A stretch of 64,000 bases of DNA. Origin: Anaerolineae bacterium. Lineage in GTDB: Bacteria > Chloroflexota > Anaerolineae > Anaerolineales > Anaerolineaceae. The stretch lies in NCBI GenBank assembly GCA_013314735.1, contig JABUFD010000001.1, positions 372,001 to 436,000 on the forward strand. The letters are read 5' to 3'. Made by a program: the position numbers and the translations under genes. This document shows, one piece after another, positions 1-9,134 of the stretch (position 1 is its first letter; each line of letters begins with the position of its first letter). Below the pieces are notes generated by a model. It had not been told where the DNA came from. It worked only from the letters and a program-made list of their open reading frames with translations, and made no database searches.

Positions 1-177
1 GCCCCAGGAGGAAAAGATCACATCGACTTCATTCAGTAGGGAAGGGTTGTCTTCGATTTCCTGTGCCGTTTGTGGCGGTGCGATAAAACTGACACGGTGG
101 GAAAGGATTTCACGCAATTCCTGCGGATACACATTATCCACCTGGTTTGCATGCAGGATAAAGATACCTTTGACCAT
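1..177 (-). CDS. 2-hydroxyacid dehydrogenase family protein, N-terminal part only
   Basis: The first 59 residues of a protein run off the left edge of the window. It begins MVKGIFILHA and ends with VDVIFSSWG, which resembles the N-terminal substrate-binding part of D-isomer-specific 2-hydroxyacid dehydrogenases, where a DVIxSxWG stretch is common. The Rossmann NAD-binding core and catalytic residues would lie outside the window, so substrate and activity cannot be judged. The ATG overlaps the TAA stop of the SGNH hydrolase by one base (TAATG), which indicates an operon with translational coupling. The family call is an inference from a short fragment. Confidence 0.5.
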   Translation of the reverse strand, partial: MVKGIFILHANQVDNVYPQELREILSHRVSFIAPPQTAQEIEDNPSLLNEVDVIFSSWG

Positions 178-812
178 TATTGATCTCCCATTAATTGTTT
201 GAAAATCGTAAGCCAATGATGGGCGATCAGGGCGTGCCCGGCCGGGGTGGGATGGACACCGTCCGCCGCCCAATACGCTGGATTGCCATTCTGCTGGGCG
301 GCGACAGTGAACAATTGGTCCAACCGAACCAAGTGGGTATTAAATTCAGCAGCAAGACGGCGAGTGACTTCGATCTTTGGCTCAAGGTCTTCCCGCCAGG
401 TTATGCGGTCGGGTGGGGTGGGCAGCACAAATGGTTCGATCAGAATGACATCAGTACCTGGCTGGATGGCTGTCAGCAGGTATCGGTAATCGGCTTCAAA
501 ATCGACAGCAGGGGTGGGGTCATTACTGTCATAACGCCGCCAGGTGTCATTGATACCGATATAAATGGTGAGGATATCCGGTGACAGATCCAGGCAATCG
601 GCTTGCCAGCGGCTGCGCAGATCTCTCACCCGGTTTCCGCTGATACCTCGATTGAGAACCGTCAGGTGATGGGACGGGTATTTAAAGCGCAGGCACGCGT
701 TGAGCAGGCTGACATAACCACTGCCTTTGTCTTCCTCATGATCACGGGCACGTCCGGCGTCTGTGATGCTGTCGCCAATAAAGAGTAAGGTTGCGTGGGG
801 GGTAAGGTTCAT
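177..812 (-). CDS. SGNH/GDSL-family hydrolase (esterase/lipase-like)
   Basis: A 211-residue cytoplasmic-looking protein with all four SGNH blocks: GDSITDAGR near residue 14 (nucleophile Ser), the Gly of GISGNRV (block II), GINDTW (block III Asn) and DGVHPTPAGH near the C-terminus (catalytic Asp and His). Length is normal for the single-domain family, which removes acyl or acetyl groups from sugars, lipids or thioesters. No signal peptide is visible, so the substrate is probably intracellular. It is followed by the partial dehydrogenase with a one-base TAATG overlap and preceded by zwf on the same strand with a 55-base gap. The natural substrate cannot be deduced. Confidence 0.85.
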   Translation of the reverse strand: MNLTPHATLLFIGDSITDAGRARDHEEDKGSGYVSLLNACLRFKYPSHHLTVLNRGISGNRVRDLRSRWQADCLDLSPDILTIYIGINDTWRRYDSNDPTPAVDFEADYRYLLTAIQPGTDVILIEPFVLPTPPDRITWREDLEPKIEVTRRLAAEFNTHLVRLDQLFTVAAQQNGNPAYWAADGVHPTPAGHALIAHHWLTIFKQLMGDQ

Positions 813-867
813 GAAGCTCTCTCTTTCTGGTGAACGTCGTTTCAGGCGTCAGGCCTGGTATGGGATA

Positions 868-2352
868 TCAGATGGTACAAATTCCGGCGCTGCCCTGCAT
901 AATCTGCCAGCATCCACCGTTGGCGGCAATCAGGTCCAGGGATTCTTTTGGTCCCCAACTACCCCTGGGATAGAGAATGGGGCCGGGTTTTTCAGGGTCT
1001 TCCGCGTAACGGATGACCGGGTCAATGATCTTCCAGCTTTGCTCAATCTCGTCCGCCCGGGCAAAGAGCGATGCGTCGTTATTCAAAGCATCCAGCAGCA
1101 GGCGTTCATAGGCATCGGGGAGTGGTTCGTCACCGTATGTGTCGCTATAGTAGAAATTCATGTTAACCGCCTGGGTGCCCTGGTAGGAATCCGGCAATTT
1201 GGTGGCGAAACTGAGATGTATGCCTTCATTGGGTTGGATGATGATGGATAGCACGTTGGCAGGGAGTTCGCAGTTCTGGTCAAAGCCAAACATGTTAAAG
1301 GGCGGGCAGCGGAAAAAAATGGAAATTTCCGAAGTTTTTTGCGGCAAGGCTTTTCCTGAACGTAAATAAAACGGGACGCCTTGCCAACGCCAGTTATTGA
1401 TGAAGAGGCGCATGGCGGCATAGGTCGGCGTGCGGGAATCCGGGGCAACCCGGTCTTCGTCCCGGTACCCTTCATATTGTCCCAGCACCACATCGGTAAT
1501 CGCGATCGGGCGAATGGCATGCAGCACCTTGACCTTCTCGTTGCGCAGTGCGGTGGCATTGAACGAAGTGGGTGCTTCCATTGCTGTCAGGGTCAGCAAT
1601 TGCAGGATGTGATTCTGGAACATATCGCGCAGGACACCGCTGTGGTCATAATAGCCTGCGCGATGGCCGACATCCACACTTTCTGCCGCGGTGATTTGCA
1701 CATGGTCGATATAATTCCGATTCCACAATGGTTCAAAAATGGCGTTGGCAAAGCGGAAGAACAAAAGGTTCTGCGCGGTTTCTTTGCCCAGGTAATGATC
1801 GATTCGGAAAATTTGCTCCTCCCGGAAGACCTTGTGTATAAATTCATTCAACGTGCATGCTGATTTCAGGTCATTGCCAAAGGGTTTTTCGATGATGACT
1901 TTGGAGCCTTTGTCATGCTGTTCCGACAACCCGCAGCCGCCCAGGTTGGCGACAATGGTTTCAAAGAAATCCGGTGCCGTAGCCAGGTAATAAAAATGGT
2001 TGCATAGCGAGCCATATTCTGATTGAAGGTGATCGTTGAGTGCATCATAATCCACCGGTTGGTCCAGATTCCCCTGGAAGTAATGCAAACGCCTGGCGAA
2101 AGATTCCCACATCGGCAGATCAAGGGCTTCGGGCAGAAACTTTTCCAGGCTTTCTTTGAGCAATTCCCTGAAGGACGCATCCGAATACGGGCGGCGCGCA
2201 AACCCGATAATATCGAGAGTCTCAGGCAGGCGGCCTTTTTGGAATAACTTGTAGAGCGCGGGGATCAGTTTTCGCTGGGTCAGGTCACCGGACGCGCCAA
2301 ATATGACGAGAACCGAGCGGGCCTGGTTGAGGCAATTTTTTACCAATGACAT
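868..2352 (-). CDS. zwf: Glucose-6-phosphate 1-dehydrogenase
   Basis: Oxidises glucose-6-phosphate to 6-phosphogluconolactone with NAD(P)+, the entry step of the oxidative pentose phosphate pathway, in the cytoplasm. The 494-residue length is typical. The N-terminus has the dinucleotide-binding motif [11 protein letters not shown] (about residues 19-29), and the family signature RIDHYLGKE with the catalytic His region lies near residue 183. The start is supported by AGGAG a few bases upstream and a TATAAT box at 2390-2395 on the minus strand. No gnd or opcA neighbour is seen. Downstream lies an SGNH hydrolase, upstream a UroD-like gene, both on the same strand. Confidence 0.95.
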   Translation of the reverse strand: MSLVKNCLNQARSVLVIFGASGDLTQRKLIPALYKLFQKGRLPETLDIIGFARRPYSDASFRELLKESLEKFLPEALDLPMWESFARRLHYFQGNLDQPVDYDALNDHLQSEYGSLCNHFYYLATAPDFFETIVANLGGCGLSEQHDKGSKVIIEKPFGNDLKSACTLNEFIHKVFREEQIFRIDHYLGKETAQNLLFFRFANAIFEPLWNRNYIDHVQITAAESVDVGHRAGYYDHSGVLRDMFQNHILQLLTLTAMEAPTSFNATALRNEKVKVLHAIRPIAITDVVLGQYEGYRDEDRVAPDSRTPTYAAMRLFINNWRWQGVPFYLRSGKALPQKTSEISIFFRCPPFNMFGFDQNCELPANVLSIIIQPNEGIHLSFATKLPDSYQGTQAVNMNFYYSDTYGDEPLPDAYERLLLDALNNDASLFARADEIEQSWKIIDPVIRYAEDPEKPGPILYPRGSWGPKESLDLIAANGGCWQIMQGSAGICTI

Positions 2353-2444
2353 GGTTCATTCTCTCCTGTTCAAAGGACATCATATTCCGATTATACCGCC
2401 AAGCACAGACATTCCGAGGCGTGAGGGGATGGTTAAACCACAGG

Positions 2445-3461
2445 TCAATTTTGAACATGGTGCCAGGAATCATACACGGCAGCCACGTTTTCCGGTTTTG
2501 CGCCAGGGCCAAATTCACATTGCCCGATCACACCGCCGTTGCGGTAACAGGCCTGGTACACGCGTTGCACCGCCTGGTAAATTTCCTCGACGGACCCGTT
2601 TGGCAGCAGATGCTGGCGGTCAATTTCACCCCAAAAAGTGATCCTGCCGCCGTAAGCTTCTCCCAGTGCTTCAATGTCCATCACAAACAACTGGCTGTTC
2701 AAGGCGTTCACCCCGATTTCGATCAGGTCCGGGTAAATATCGGCGATATGCCCATCCGAATGCATGAAGACGTACTTGCCGTAGGAATGGGCGATGTCGC
2801 AGTAATCGCGGTAGAGGGGTTTGAAAATGGAACGCCACATGCGTGGCGAGATCAGCAGGCGGTTCTGGGCACCCCAATCATCCATCAGGTTGACCGCATC
2901 GACATCCGTGCGGCACCAGCATTCCATTTGCTGCTGGTAGAATTCATGCATGCGGCTTAGCAGGATGTCGAATTCCTCAGGCCGTTCCGCCAGGTCACGG
3001 TAGAGGTTTTCCGAGCCGCGAATGTATTGCAGCTGTTCAAATGGTTTCGGGCAGACACCGCCGGTAACAAACTTGTCAGTATTGGCACAAAAGGCATTAA
3101 TTTTTTCCGGGGTGATGCTGAGCCATCCCTTCGGTGGGATGACTTTGTCGAGATCTTTTTTCCAATCTTTCACCAACGGCTCTTTCACTTCACCAATAAC
3201 ACCCTCATGGATGTTTTCACGGATACAGCCCCATTCATCCACTGATGTGCCCACGGCATATTGGTCTCCCTGTGTTGGCGGTGGATCTTTAAGATAACCG
3301 GGTGCTCCCACCATATCCATCGGATAGCTGGTACGGATGTGGCGAATGACGTCCGCGTATCGTTTCTCTGCCCAGGGCAAGGTCCATAAATCGAGCGGGA
3401 TTCGGTCAGGTCCCTGGAATTCCAGTGTGCGTTGAATGCGTTCTTTGCCAGTAATACTCAC
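2445..3461 (-). CDS. Uroporphyrinogen decarboxylase (URO-D) superfamily protein, probably not HemE
   Basis: A 338-residue protein with the URO-D fold signature: N-terminal KERIQRTLEFQGPDRIPLDLW and C-terminal YGKYVFMHSDGHIADIYPDL. Proteins of this superfamily outside haem synthesis include corrinoid-dependent methyltransferases. The haem enzyme has RGP/FxGAPFT-type active-site segments that I do not see. I also do not see the His-x-Cys...Cys zinc site of MtaA/MtbA-type methyltransferases, so the reaction is unknown. Translation starts at GTG, chosen because AGGAG lies 7 bases upstream. There are no haem or corrinoid genes nearby. Confidence 0.75.
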   Translation of the reverse strand: MSITGKERIQRTLEFQGPDRIPLDLWTLPWAEKRYADVIRHIRTSYPMDMVGAPGYLKDPPPTQGDQYAVGTSVDEWGCIRENIHEGVIGEVKEPLVKDWKKDLDKVIPPKGWLSITPEKINAFCANTDKFVTGGVCPKPFEQLQYIRGSENLYRDLAERPEEFDILLSRMHEFYQQQMECWCRTDVDAVNLMDDWGAQNRLLISPRMWRSIFKPLYRDYCDIAHSYGKYVFMHSDGHIADIYPDLIEIGVNALNSQLFVMDIEALGEAYGGRITFWGEIDRQHLLPNGSVEEIYQAVQRVYQACYRNGGVIGQCEFGPGAKPENVAAVYDSWHHVQN

Positions 3462-3589
3462 AGTTGTTCTCCTTGATTGGTTTTCTGCTTCTTCATTTTA
3501 CGTGACATTCCCGGAAATTTCCACGAAATTCGACAGCCGTGATTTCAGTTATAATGAAGATGATAGTATTGAAAACAGTTGGAGGAAAA

Positions 3590-4339
3590 ATGTACAAACT
3601 GGTTTTATTGCGACACGGTGAAAGTATTTGGAACCAGAAAAACCTGTTCACAGGCTGGACCGATGTTGATCTGTCAGAGAAGGGCGTTGAAGAAGCGACC
3701 GCGGCTGGAAAAGTGTTGAAGGAGGAAGGCTTTACTTTTGATATTGCCTACACCTCTGTGCTGAAGCGCGCTATCCGCACTTTGTGGCTGACCCTGGATG
3801 GAATGGATTTGATGTGGATTCCCGTAATCCGTGATTGGCGCTTGAACGAACGCCATTACGGTAGGCTGCAGGGCCTTAACAAAGCGGAGACGGCAGCGAA
3901 ATATGGTGATGACCAGGTGTTGATCTGGCGGCGCAGTTATGATATCCGTCCCCCCGCGTTGGAATTGGATGATGAACGGCACCCGGCGCATGACCGCCGT
4001 TATGCTGATTTGAAGCCGGAAGAATTACCGGCGCATGAATGTCTGAAGGATACTGTGGAACGTTTCATGCCGATGTGGCATGATGTGATTGCCCCGACGG
4101 TAAAAAGCGGCAAGCGGGTATTGATTGCTGCCCACGGCAACAGCCTGCGCGCGCTGGTGAAGTATCTCGACAATGTTTCAGACGAGGACATCATCCCGTT
4201 GAATATTCCTACCGGCATTCCGCTGGTGTACGAACTGGATGAAAACCTGAAACCGATCACCCATTACTACCTGGGCGACCAGGAAGCGATTGCCGCGGCG
4301 ATCAACAAGGTCGCCAACCAGGGCAAGGCAAAAAAGTAA
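3590..4339 (+). CDS. gpmA: 2,3-bisphosphoglycerate-dependent phosphoglycerate mutase
   Basis: Interconverts 3- and 2-phosphoglycerate in glycolysis and gluconeogenesis. The 249-residue protein carries the phosphohistidine motif LRHGES at residues 6-11, [13 protein letters not shown], the [16 protein letters not shown] substrate loop, and the second catalytic His in [16 protein letters not shown]. It is collinear with E. coli GpmA. The reading frame is open further upstream (to 3539), but the start here gives the canonical N-terminus [10 protein letters not shown] and has GGAGG 4-5 bases upstream. A TATAAT box lies at 3550-3555. The gene is monocistronic, with a strong intrinsic terminator after it. 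Confidence 0.96.
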   Translation: MYKLVLLRHGESIWNQKNLFTGWTDVDLSEKGVEEATAAGKVLKEEGFTFDIAYTSVLKRAIRTLWLTLDGMDLMWIPVIRDWRLNERHYGRLQGLNKAETAAKYGDDQVLIWRRSYDIRPPALELDDERHPAHDRRYADLKPEELPAHECLKDTVERFMPMWHDVIAPTVKSGKRVLIAAHGNSLRALVKYLDNVSDEDIIPLNIPTGIPLVYELDENLKPITHYYLGDQEAIAAAINKVANQGKAKK

Positions 4340-4368
4340 TCCCCCGGTTTTCTGATTTCTCATCACAT

Positions 4369-4401
4369 CAGGAGGATGCCTTGGCGTCCTCCTGTTTTTT
4401 T
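4369..4401 (+). terminator. Intrinsic terminator after gpmA
   Basis: CAGGAGGA (4369-4376) pairs with TCCTCCTG (4387-4394) around a 10-base loop and is followed directly by seven T residues. It sits 30 bases after the gpmA stop, between convergent genes. Confidence 0.9.
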
Positions 4402-4422
4402 GGCGTGTTGTGGTGGTTCATG

Positions 4423-5106
4423 TCAGGCGCGTTGTTTCTTCTGCGCCAATACGCCCTGCCAGATCAATAAACCTGCACCAAGCAGGGTGATTGAAAATGC
4501 GGCGATGAAAGCATCCATCCAGAACTTCTCCGGAAACAGGCGGATCAGGGTGTCAGAGGTGAGGAAAATCCAGGTTTCGCCTTCGAAAAAGAGATGGTGA
4601 AATTCGGTGAATAGCCAATCAAAATTGACGGCGACCCCGGCAACACCGAACAGCATCAGGGCGATGGTCAGCCATCCCCCGTAGCCAAGTGCAGTGCGGA
4701 ATATGAGCCAATCCCCTCGAACCTTCATCACCATGGCAATCACTGCCAGCAGCCCGGTGATGCCATACCAGACAGCAAGTGTTGATTTCACCAGTATTTT
4801 CACATCCAGCATGTGGCTTAATTCGCGTTGGTTGTATATGGGGGTACCATCTTCAAAAGTCAGGTCTGCAAGGAAGTCGATCCCGGCATTGTTGGTCAGG
4901 TACACGATGGAAGGCCGCGCGTACAACAGGCGCTCCTCCCGGGTGAACCCATAGGGGTCTTCGGGAAAATTCGGAAGGCTGTACTGAAGCTGCGCAAAAG
5001 CGGGATTTATCAGAATACGTACAGCAAACATGATCAGAATATATGGGACGCAAAGTGCGGCAATCCAGCCCAGAACCCGGGTCAGCAGGAAATTTGGTTC
5101 TTTCAT
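4423..5106 (-). CDS. TIGR01906/DUF1461-family integral membrane protein
   Basis: About 227 residues with four hydrophobic segments: one near the N-terminus (GWIAALCVPYILIMFAVRI), two in the middle (WYGITGLLAVIAMVM and YGGWLTIALMLFGVAGVAV) and one at the C-terminus. The extracellular loop LPNFPEDPYGFTREERL matches the DUF1461 family of Gram-positives and Chloroflexota, whose function is unknown. I chose the Met at 5106 (MKEPNFLL) over an upstream in-frame Met at 5127, because it has GGAG about 10 bases upstream and does not overlap the preceding gene. It directly follows the spermidine-synthase-like gene, so it is probably co-transcribed. Confidence 0.75.
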   Translation of the reverse strand: MKEPNFLLTRVLGWIAALCVPYILIMFAVRILINPAFAQLQYSLPNFPEDPYGFTREERLLYARPSIVYLTNNAGIDFLADLTFEDGTPIYNQRELSHMLDVKILVKSTLAVWYGITGLLAVIAMVMKVRGDWLIFRTALGYGGWLTIALMLFGVAGVAVNFDWLFTEFHHLFFEGETWIFLTSDTLIRLFPEKFWMDAFIAAFSITLLGAGLLIWQGVLAQKKQRA

Positions 5107-5107
5107 C

Positions 5108-6676
5108 TCAATTCTCCAGTGTGCCAAGGCCTTCTTCCAGGAAGAAGTTAATCATCAGATTATTCGTCATCCACTCAATCGGAGCCTTATCATCAGTGAA
5201 TACAATACTGGGTTGGGGCGGGGGCTGCATGTTGGCATAGGTGGTGTGCATGGCATATTTAAGGATATCTGAAATTTCCGATTGGTCCCATAGCGCAGCC
5301 AGATTCTGGGTGAAGTTCTCTGTTGTGGTAGGTTGAACGGTGGCAAACAGGATGGTGTTAAAGGCATTTGGGAGGTCCATGGCATGCACAGAGGGAAAGA
5401 CAGTATTAAGCGTGGTTGCCAGGGCATTCACCAGGCGGCGGTCTTCTGCAGTGCGGCCGACATTGATCACCAGAACCCCGTCCTCGGCGAGGTGATCATG
5501 GGCGATCTGGAAGAATTCACGGGTGGTCAGGTGAGGTGGAATGTAGGGTGGCCGGTAGGCATCGACACTGATGATCTGGTAGGTGTGGGGGCTGTGTTCC
5601 AGTCCCCAGCGCCCATCCTGTGCATAGGCGTTGAGGTTGGGCAGATCCATCCCAAACCAGGTCTTTCCGACCTCAATGATTTTCGGGTCGATTTCGTAGC
5701 CATCCACCACTGCCTGCGGATAGACCTGGCTGGCCTGCCGTGCGGTGGTACCGGCGGCCAGCCCCACAATCGCGATACGTTCCACGTGTTCGGGGTTGTA
5801 TGGCGCGGGATTAAAGAACGGCGCAACCAGCACCTGCGACCATGGGCCGGCATAATAATATTCGGTGGGATGATAGACCGAGTGCTGCCCCTGGCCTTCA
5901 TTGAGGCGCAGGTAACGGTAGCCATCGATTTCCAGTACCTGGATGTAATTGTAGGCAGATTCGGTTTCGTAGATCATGCCGGTTGATGTTTTTGTTTTGC
6001 CTGTGGTGCCCAGAATGGCCAACAGTGGGATCAGTATGGGAATCCACACATATGTCAGGGCGCGTTTCCAGCCACTGCCACGCAGCAGGCCCAACCATGC
6101 GGTCAACGCCAACAGCATCCCCAACACATTGAAGGTCAGGTAGGTGCCAAGCGTGGGAACCAGAAGCAGGCCTGGCAGGAAAGTGCCAATGAAAGATCCC
6201 AGGGTGGAGATGGCATAGATCCGTCCCGAGACTTTCCCCAAATCATCAGTGGAACTGCCAGTTTCCTGTGCCACCAGGCGGATTGAAAATGGAGATGCCA
6301 TGCCCAGCAGGATGGTGGGTACCACCAGCAAGACCATCACCGCAACAAAGGCGCCGAGTAACATACCGATCTGGAGCTGATCGAATGCATTGGCTGCCAT
6401 GCGCAGAACCGGGCGGGAGACAACAGGCACCATGGCAGTTGCCAGGCCAGCCCACAGTAAAATGGTGAAAAAGGTGGATGGGTATGGTGAACGGTCAGCC
6501 CATTTTCCCCCCAGGAAATTTCCTGCAGCAAGATAGATCAGGATCATCCCGATGATGGAAGCCCACACCAGGTTGCTGGTGCCGAAGACGTTGCTTAACA
6601 ACCGGGAGGCAGCCATTTCGATGGCGAGTGATACCATACCAGCAACAAACACGGTCCAATACAGGGTTCTACGCAT
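5108..6676 (-). CDS. Membrane-anchored spermidine-synthase-like protein (fused transporter-like and SpeE-like domains)
   Basis: A 522-residue two-part protein. The first about 230 residues contain seven to eight hydrophobic helices resembling an MFS/SpeE-associated membrane region (AIEMAASRLLSNVFGTSNLVWASIIG). The second half is a Rossmann SAM-type aminopropyltransferase-like domain, with VGLAAGTTARQ as motif I, a VDGYEIDPKIIEVG acidic strand and ISVDAYRPPYIPPHLTTREFF downstream. Proteins of this architecture are common in Chloroflexota, and their reaction is not established. I chose the start at 6676 (MRRTLYW) because AAAGGA lies 7 bases upstream. In-frame Met codons at 6694 and 6700 are alternatives. 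The DUF1461 gene follows at once. Confidence 0.8.
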   Translation of the reverse strand: MRRTLYWTVFVAGMVSLAIEMAASRLLSNVFGTSNLVWASIIGMILIYLAAGNFLGGKWADRSPYPSTFFTILLWAGLATAMVPVVSRPVLRMAANAFDQLQIGMLLGAFVAVMVLLVVPTILLGMASPFSIRLVAQETGSSTDDLGKVSGRIYAISTLGSFIGTFLPGLLLVPTLGTYLTFNVLGMLLALTAWLGLLRGSGWKRALTYVWIPILIPLLAILGTTGKTKTSTGMIYETESAYNYIQVLEIDGYRYLRLNEGQGQHSVYHPTEYYYAGPWSQVLVAPFFNPAPYNPEHVERIAIVGLAAGTTARQASQVYPQAVVDGYEIDPKIIEVGKTWFGMDLPNLNAYAQDGRWGLEHSPHTYQIISVDAYRPPYIPPHLTTREFFQIAHDHLAEDGVLVINVGRTAEDRRLVNALATTLNTVFPSVHAMDLPNAFNTILFATVQPTTTENFTQNLAALWDQSEISDILKYAMHTTYANMQPPPQPSIVFTDDKAPIEWMTNNLMINFFLEEGLGTLEN

Positions 6677-6778
6677 GTTTCGTTCCTTTGCCATATGCAT
6701 GAGAGTACGAAAACCAGTATATCACAGGCAGGTTATCAGGATTGGGTAGGTGAATGGCAGCAGGACATTACCGGTAAT

Positions 6779-6808
6779 AAAAAAGGAACTGAACTGGTTC
6801 AGTTCCTT
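6779..6808 (-). terminator. Intrinsic terminator after the YtxH gene
   Basis: A perfect 12-bp inverted repeat (AAGGAACTGAAC at 6783-6794 with its complement at 6797-6808) has a 2-base centre and is followed on the minus strand by a T-rich run. It lies 25 bases after the YtxH stop codon. Confidence 0.88.
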
Positions 6809-6832
6809 CTGGATGATAACGATTCCGAATTC

Positions 6833-7180
6833 TTAAGCTTCGGCAGGCGCTTCCGGTGCGGCGTCGGCAGGTTTTTCCTTTTTGGTGATCTGTTCGAGCA
6901 TGATATGACCTTTTTCCTGGAATTCTGCACCTTTTGCTTTGGCCTGGGCAGCGAGTTCTTCAATCTTGCCGCGGGCATCGGCCAGGGCAGATTCCGCCTG
7001 GGCATAGGTCTCTTCGAGGGATTTCCCCGCCTTTTCATACACTTCTACGCTTTTGTCTTTGATCAATTTGCGGGTTTCCTCGCCGGATTGTGGGGCAAAC
7101 AACAGAGCGGCAATACCGCCCAACAACGCGCCAGTGAATAAACCGATAGCGAATGCACCAAATGTATCTTTATCTGACAT
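6833..7180 (-). CDS. YtxH domain-containing protein
   Basis: A 115-residue protein with one N-terminal transmembrane segment (FAIGLFTGALLGGIAALLFAP) followed by the conserved P(Q/L)SGEETRKLI and a long charged, Ala/Lys/Glu-rich helix predicted to be coiled coil. YtxH proteins are small membrane proteins of unclear, possibly stress-related role. AGGAG precedes the ATG at about 8 bases. It lies downstream of another membrane protein on the same strand and ends at a strong terminator, so the two form a likely operon. A second YtxH-like gene is at 47122-47358. Confidence 0.85.
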   Translation of the reverse strand: MSDKDTFGAFAIGLFTGALLGGIAALLFAPQSGEETRKLIKDKSVEVYEKAGKSLEETYAQAESALADARGKIEELAAQAKAKGAEFQEKGHIMLEQITKKEKPADAAPEAPAEA

Positions 7181-7239
7181 GATATTCTCCTTTTTTGATT
7201 TTTATTGAATTCTATTCAGGTTGATAACAGGACCGGTGT

Positions 7240-7689
7240 TTACTGACCGGGACGAACAACGAGGTCTATCAGGCGTTTCAATCCTGCCATGTAGCCGTTC
7301 AGCTTGATGACGGGTTCCGAAACATTTTTGCTCAGAAATTCTGCGGTTCCCTTGAGGGTGTTGACAGTGTCATTGGTGGATTCCAGAATGGGGCGGATTT
7401 CGTGCTGTAACAGGTTGATCAAAACCGCGAGCTGCACCATCAAGAGGACAATCGCCACGCCGATGATCAGCATCTCGAGGGCGATGAAAATAATGAAAAC
7501 GTCACGCCATTTGGCAGCTGTTTCAGCTTCACCCACCAGCAACATTACAGCTCCGGTGATGAGCAACCCCAGGAAAATCACGGCAGCGATTCCAATCAGG
7601 ATGCTTTTAAATTTACTTTCTCCTGCTGGAATTGGTTGCGGAATGGTGGCTTGTGCAGCCTGGGTAGGGGTTTCTTTGGTTTCTTCCAT
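7240..7689 (-). CDS. Hypothetical membrane protein with two transmembrane segments
   Basis: A 149-residue protein: a polar N-terminal tail of about 27 residues, two hydrophobic helices (ILIGIAAVIFLGLLITGAVML and DVFIIFIALEMLIIGVAIVLL), then a helical tail (LQHEIRPILESTNDTVNTL) that resembles DUF948-type proteins. Such proteins often sit next to YtxH genes, as here, 60 bases upstream of one. GGAG precedes the ATG. No enzymatic motif is seen and the function is unknown. Confidence 0.65.
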   Translation of the reverse strand: MEETKETPTQAAQATIPQPIPAGESKFKSILIGIAAVIFLGLLITGAVMLLVGEAETAAKWRDVFIIFIALEMLIIGVAIVLLMVQLAVLINLLQHEIRPILESTNDTVNTLKGTAEFLSKNVSEPVIKLNGYMAGLKRLIDLVVRPGQ

Positions 7690-7862
7690 CTTATTCTTTT
7701 CTCCGCGTCGAGTATGTTATTAATTATAGCATCATTCGGGACGGTTTTTTTAATATCTTATATCAAAATACAATCAATCTTCTGGAAATCTGTTGAAAAT
7801 GTGGCATGAACCTTGCTCCTAAAAAAGCAATCCTGTTTTGTTTGCCCCTAACGATTCATTTA

Positions 7863-7871
7863 TGCTAAACT
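7863..7871 (+). promoter_or_regulatory. Extended -10 promoter, predicted leaderless transcript
   Basis: TGC-TAAACT ends 7 bases before the ATG at 7879, and no Shine-Dalgarno sequence fits in between. Transcription would begin at or beside the A of the start codon. The -35 region is not recognisable. Confidence 0.5.
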
Positions 7872-7878
7872 AATTCCT

Positions 7879-8481
7879 ATGAGCATTTGGTACAGTTCTT
7901 TCTTCAGTGTGGTGGTCAGCCTAGTGCTGATGTGGTTCTCCTCCTTCTTCCCGCAGGTCAATGCAAACCGGGTGGTGTTAAAATTTCCCATGGACAATGA
8001 GGTTCTGCAAGGAGAAATCACCATCACCGGTAACACGGATGTGATCGGGTTTGAGTCTTATGAACTGGTGTTCATGTACGAAAACGGCACCAATGACGGT
8101 GATACCTTTTTCATCATGAAATCGGACGTGCCGGTGAAAGATGGTGTGCTCGGTACCTGGAAAACCAATGAAATCTCGGACGGGAATTACCGGCTGCTGT
8201 TGATTGTCAACTATGAAGATGACAAGCCAGTGATTGAAACCGCCAATAACCTGCGTGTGCGAAATTACACGCCTGTTGAAGAGGATGAAGCGCTCCCTGC
8301 GGTAGAGGAAAGCGAACCCCTGACTGCAGATGAGCAGATCGCTGAAGAAACGAAAGAACCGGAAGTTCAAAGAAGTACATTGTTTGGCAGCATGCTGCGG
8401 GGAATGCTCTACACGGTGATTGTAATTGTGGTGTTAGGCCTGGCAATCTTCGGCTATACCCAGACACGCCGTCGGAGGTAA
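7879..8481 (+). CDS. Hypothetical membrane-anchored extracytoplasmic protein
   Basis: A 200-residue protein with a hydrophobic N-terminal segment (FFSVVVSLVLMWFSSFF, signal peptide or anchor), an extracytoplasmic beta-rich region of about 100 residues (VVLKFPMDNEVLQGEITITGNTD, resembling an Ig/fibronectin-like fold that opens with a P-x-x-x-E-x-L-x-G pattern), an acidic Glu-rich linker (about 130-155) and a C-terminal transmembrane helix ending in RRRR. The function is unknown. It is probably leaderless, and it precedes pth by 38 bases on the same strand. Confidence 0.7.
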   Translation: MSIWYSSFFSVVVSLVLMWFSSFFPQVNANRVVLKFPMDNEVLQGEITITGNTDVIGFESYELVFMYENGTNDGDTFFIMKSDVPVKDGVLGTWKTNEISDGNYRLLLIVNYEDDKPVIETANNLRVRNYTPVEEDEALPAVEESEPLTADEQIAEETKEPEVQRSTLFGSMLRGMLYTVIVIVVLGLAIFGYTQTRRRR

Positions 8482-8519
8482 TCGCTCTATCTGTTAAACA
8501 ATCGCAGGAGACAGATGGA

Positions 8520-9134
8520 ATGAACTTGTTCAGGAGAAAGAGTTCCATCGAACAGCAAGCGATGGAAACCTATTTGATTATTGGTCTGGGGAATCCGGGC
8601 CGCGAATATGCCGAAACCCGCCATAATGCGGGTTTTATGGTCATTGACCGGCTTGGAAAAAACCTGGGATGGGGATGCAACAAAGTGCAAAACAAAGCCC
8701 TGGTGGGCATTGGTAAAGTGGATGGTAACCGCGTGATTCTGTCCAAACCGCAAACCTACATGAACTTATCAGGGCAGGCGGTAAGTGGTTTGATGCGCTT
8801 TTACAAAGTACCAACGAGTAATCTCCTGGTGATCCATGATGATCTGGACCTCCCCCTGGGCACTTTGCGCCTGCGTCCGGGCGGGGGGCCTGGCGGACAA
8901 AAAGGGGTGGCCTCCATCATCGAGCAGTTGGGTACTGAACAATTCGGGCGCATCCGATTCGGCATCGATCGCCCGCCGGGGCGGATGGACCCCAAAGATT
9001 ATGTGCTGCAACCTTTCCGCAAGGAGGATGCTGAACTGGTCATAATGACCCTGGACCGGGCGCAGGAAGCGGCCCAGAGTTTTATCCGCGAAGGTTTGGA
9101 AAGAGCGATGAACCGGTACAATGGACCTATTTAA
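8520..9134 (+). CDS. pth: Peptidyl-tRNA hydrolase
   Basis: Cleaves peptidyl-tRNAs that drop off the ribosome. The 204-residue protein contains LIIGLGNPGREYAETRHNAGF (catalytic His in RHNAGF near residue 36), SKPQTYMNLSG, HDDLDLPLGTLRLRPGGGPGGQKG (catalytic Asp) and FGRIRFGIDRPP. About 14 residues before the usual start (MNLFRRKSSIEQQA) are extra. Met-15 (METYLIIGLGNPG, 8562) would give the standard N-terminus, but AGGAG lies 9 bases before 8520, so I kept the longer form. The 3' end overlaps mfd by 14 bases, a widespread bacterial gene pair. Confidence 0.95.
   Translation: MNLFRRKSSIEQQAMETYLIIGLGNPGREYAETRHNAGFMVIDRLGKNLGWGCNKVQNKALVGIGKVDGNRVILSKPQTYMNLSGQAVSGLMRFYKVPTSNLLVIHDDLDLPLGTLRLRPGGGPGGQKGVASIIEQLGTEQFGRIRFGIDRPPGRMDPKDYVLQPFRKEDAELVIMTLDRAQEAAQSFIREGLERAMNRYNGPI

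Noticed and set aside
5333-5986. A 217-residue plus-strand frame inside the spermidine-synthase-like gene
   Set aside because: It is the antisense of the conserved SAM-binding half, with no ribosome binding site and no recognisable fold.
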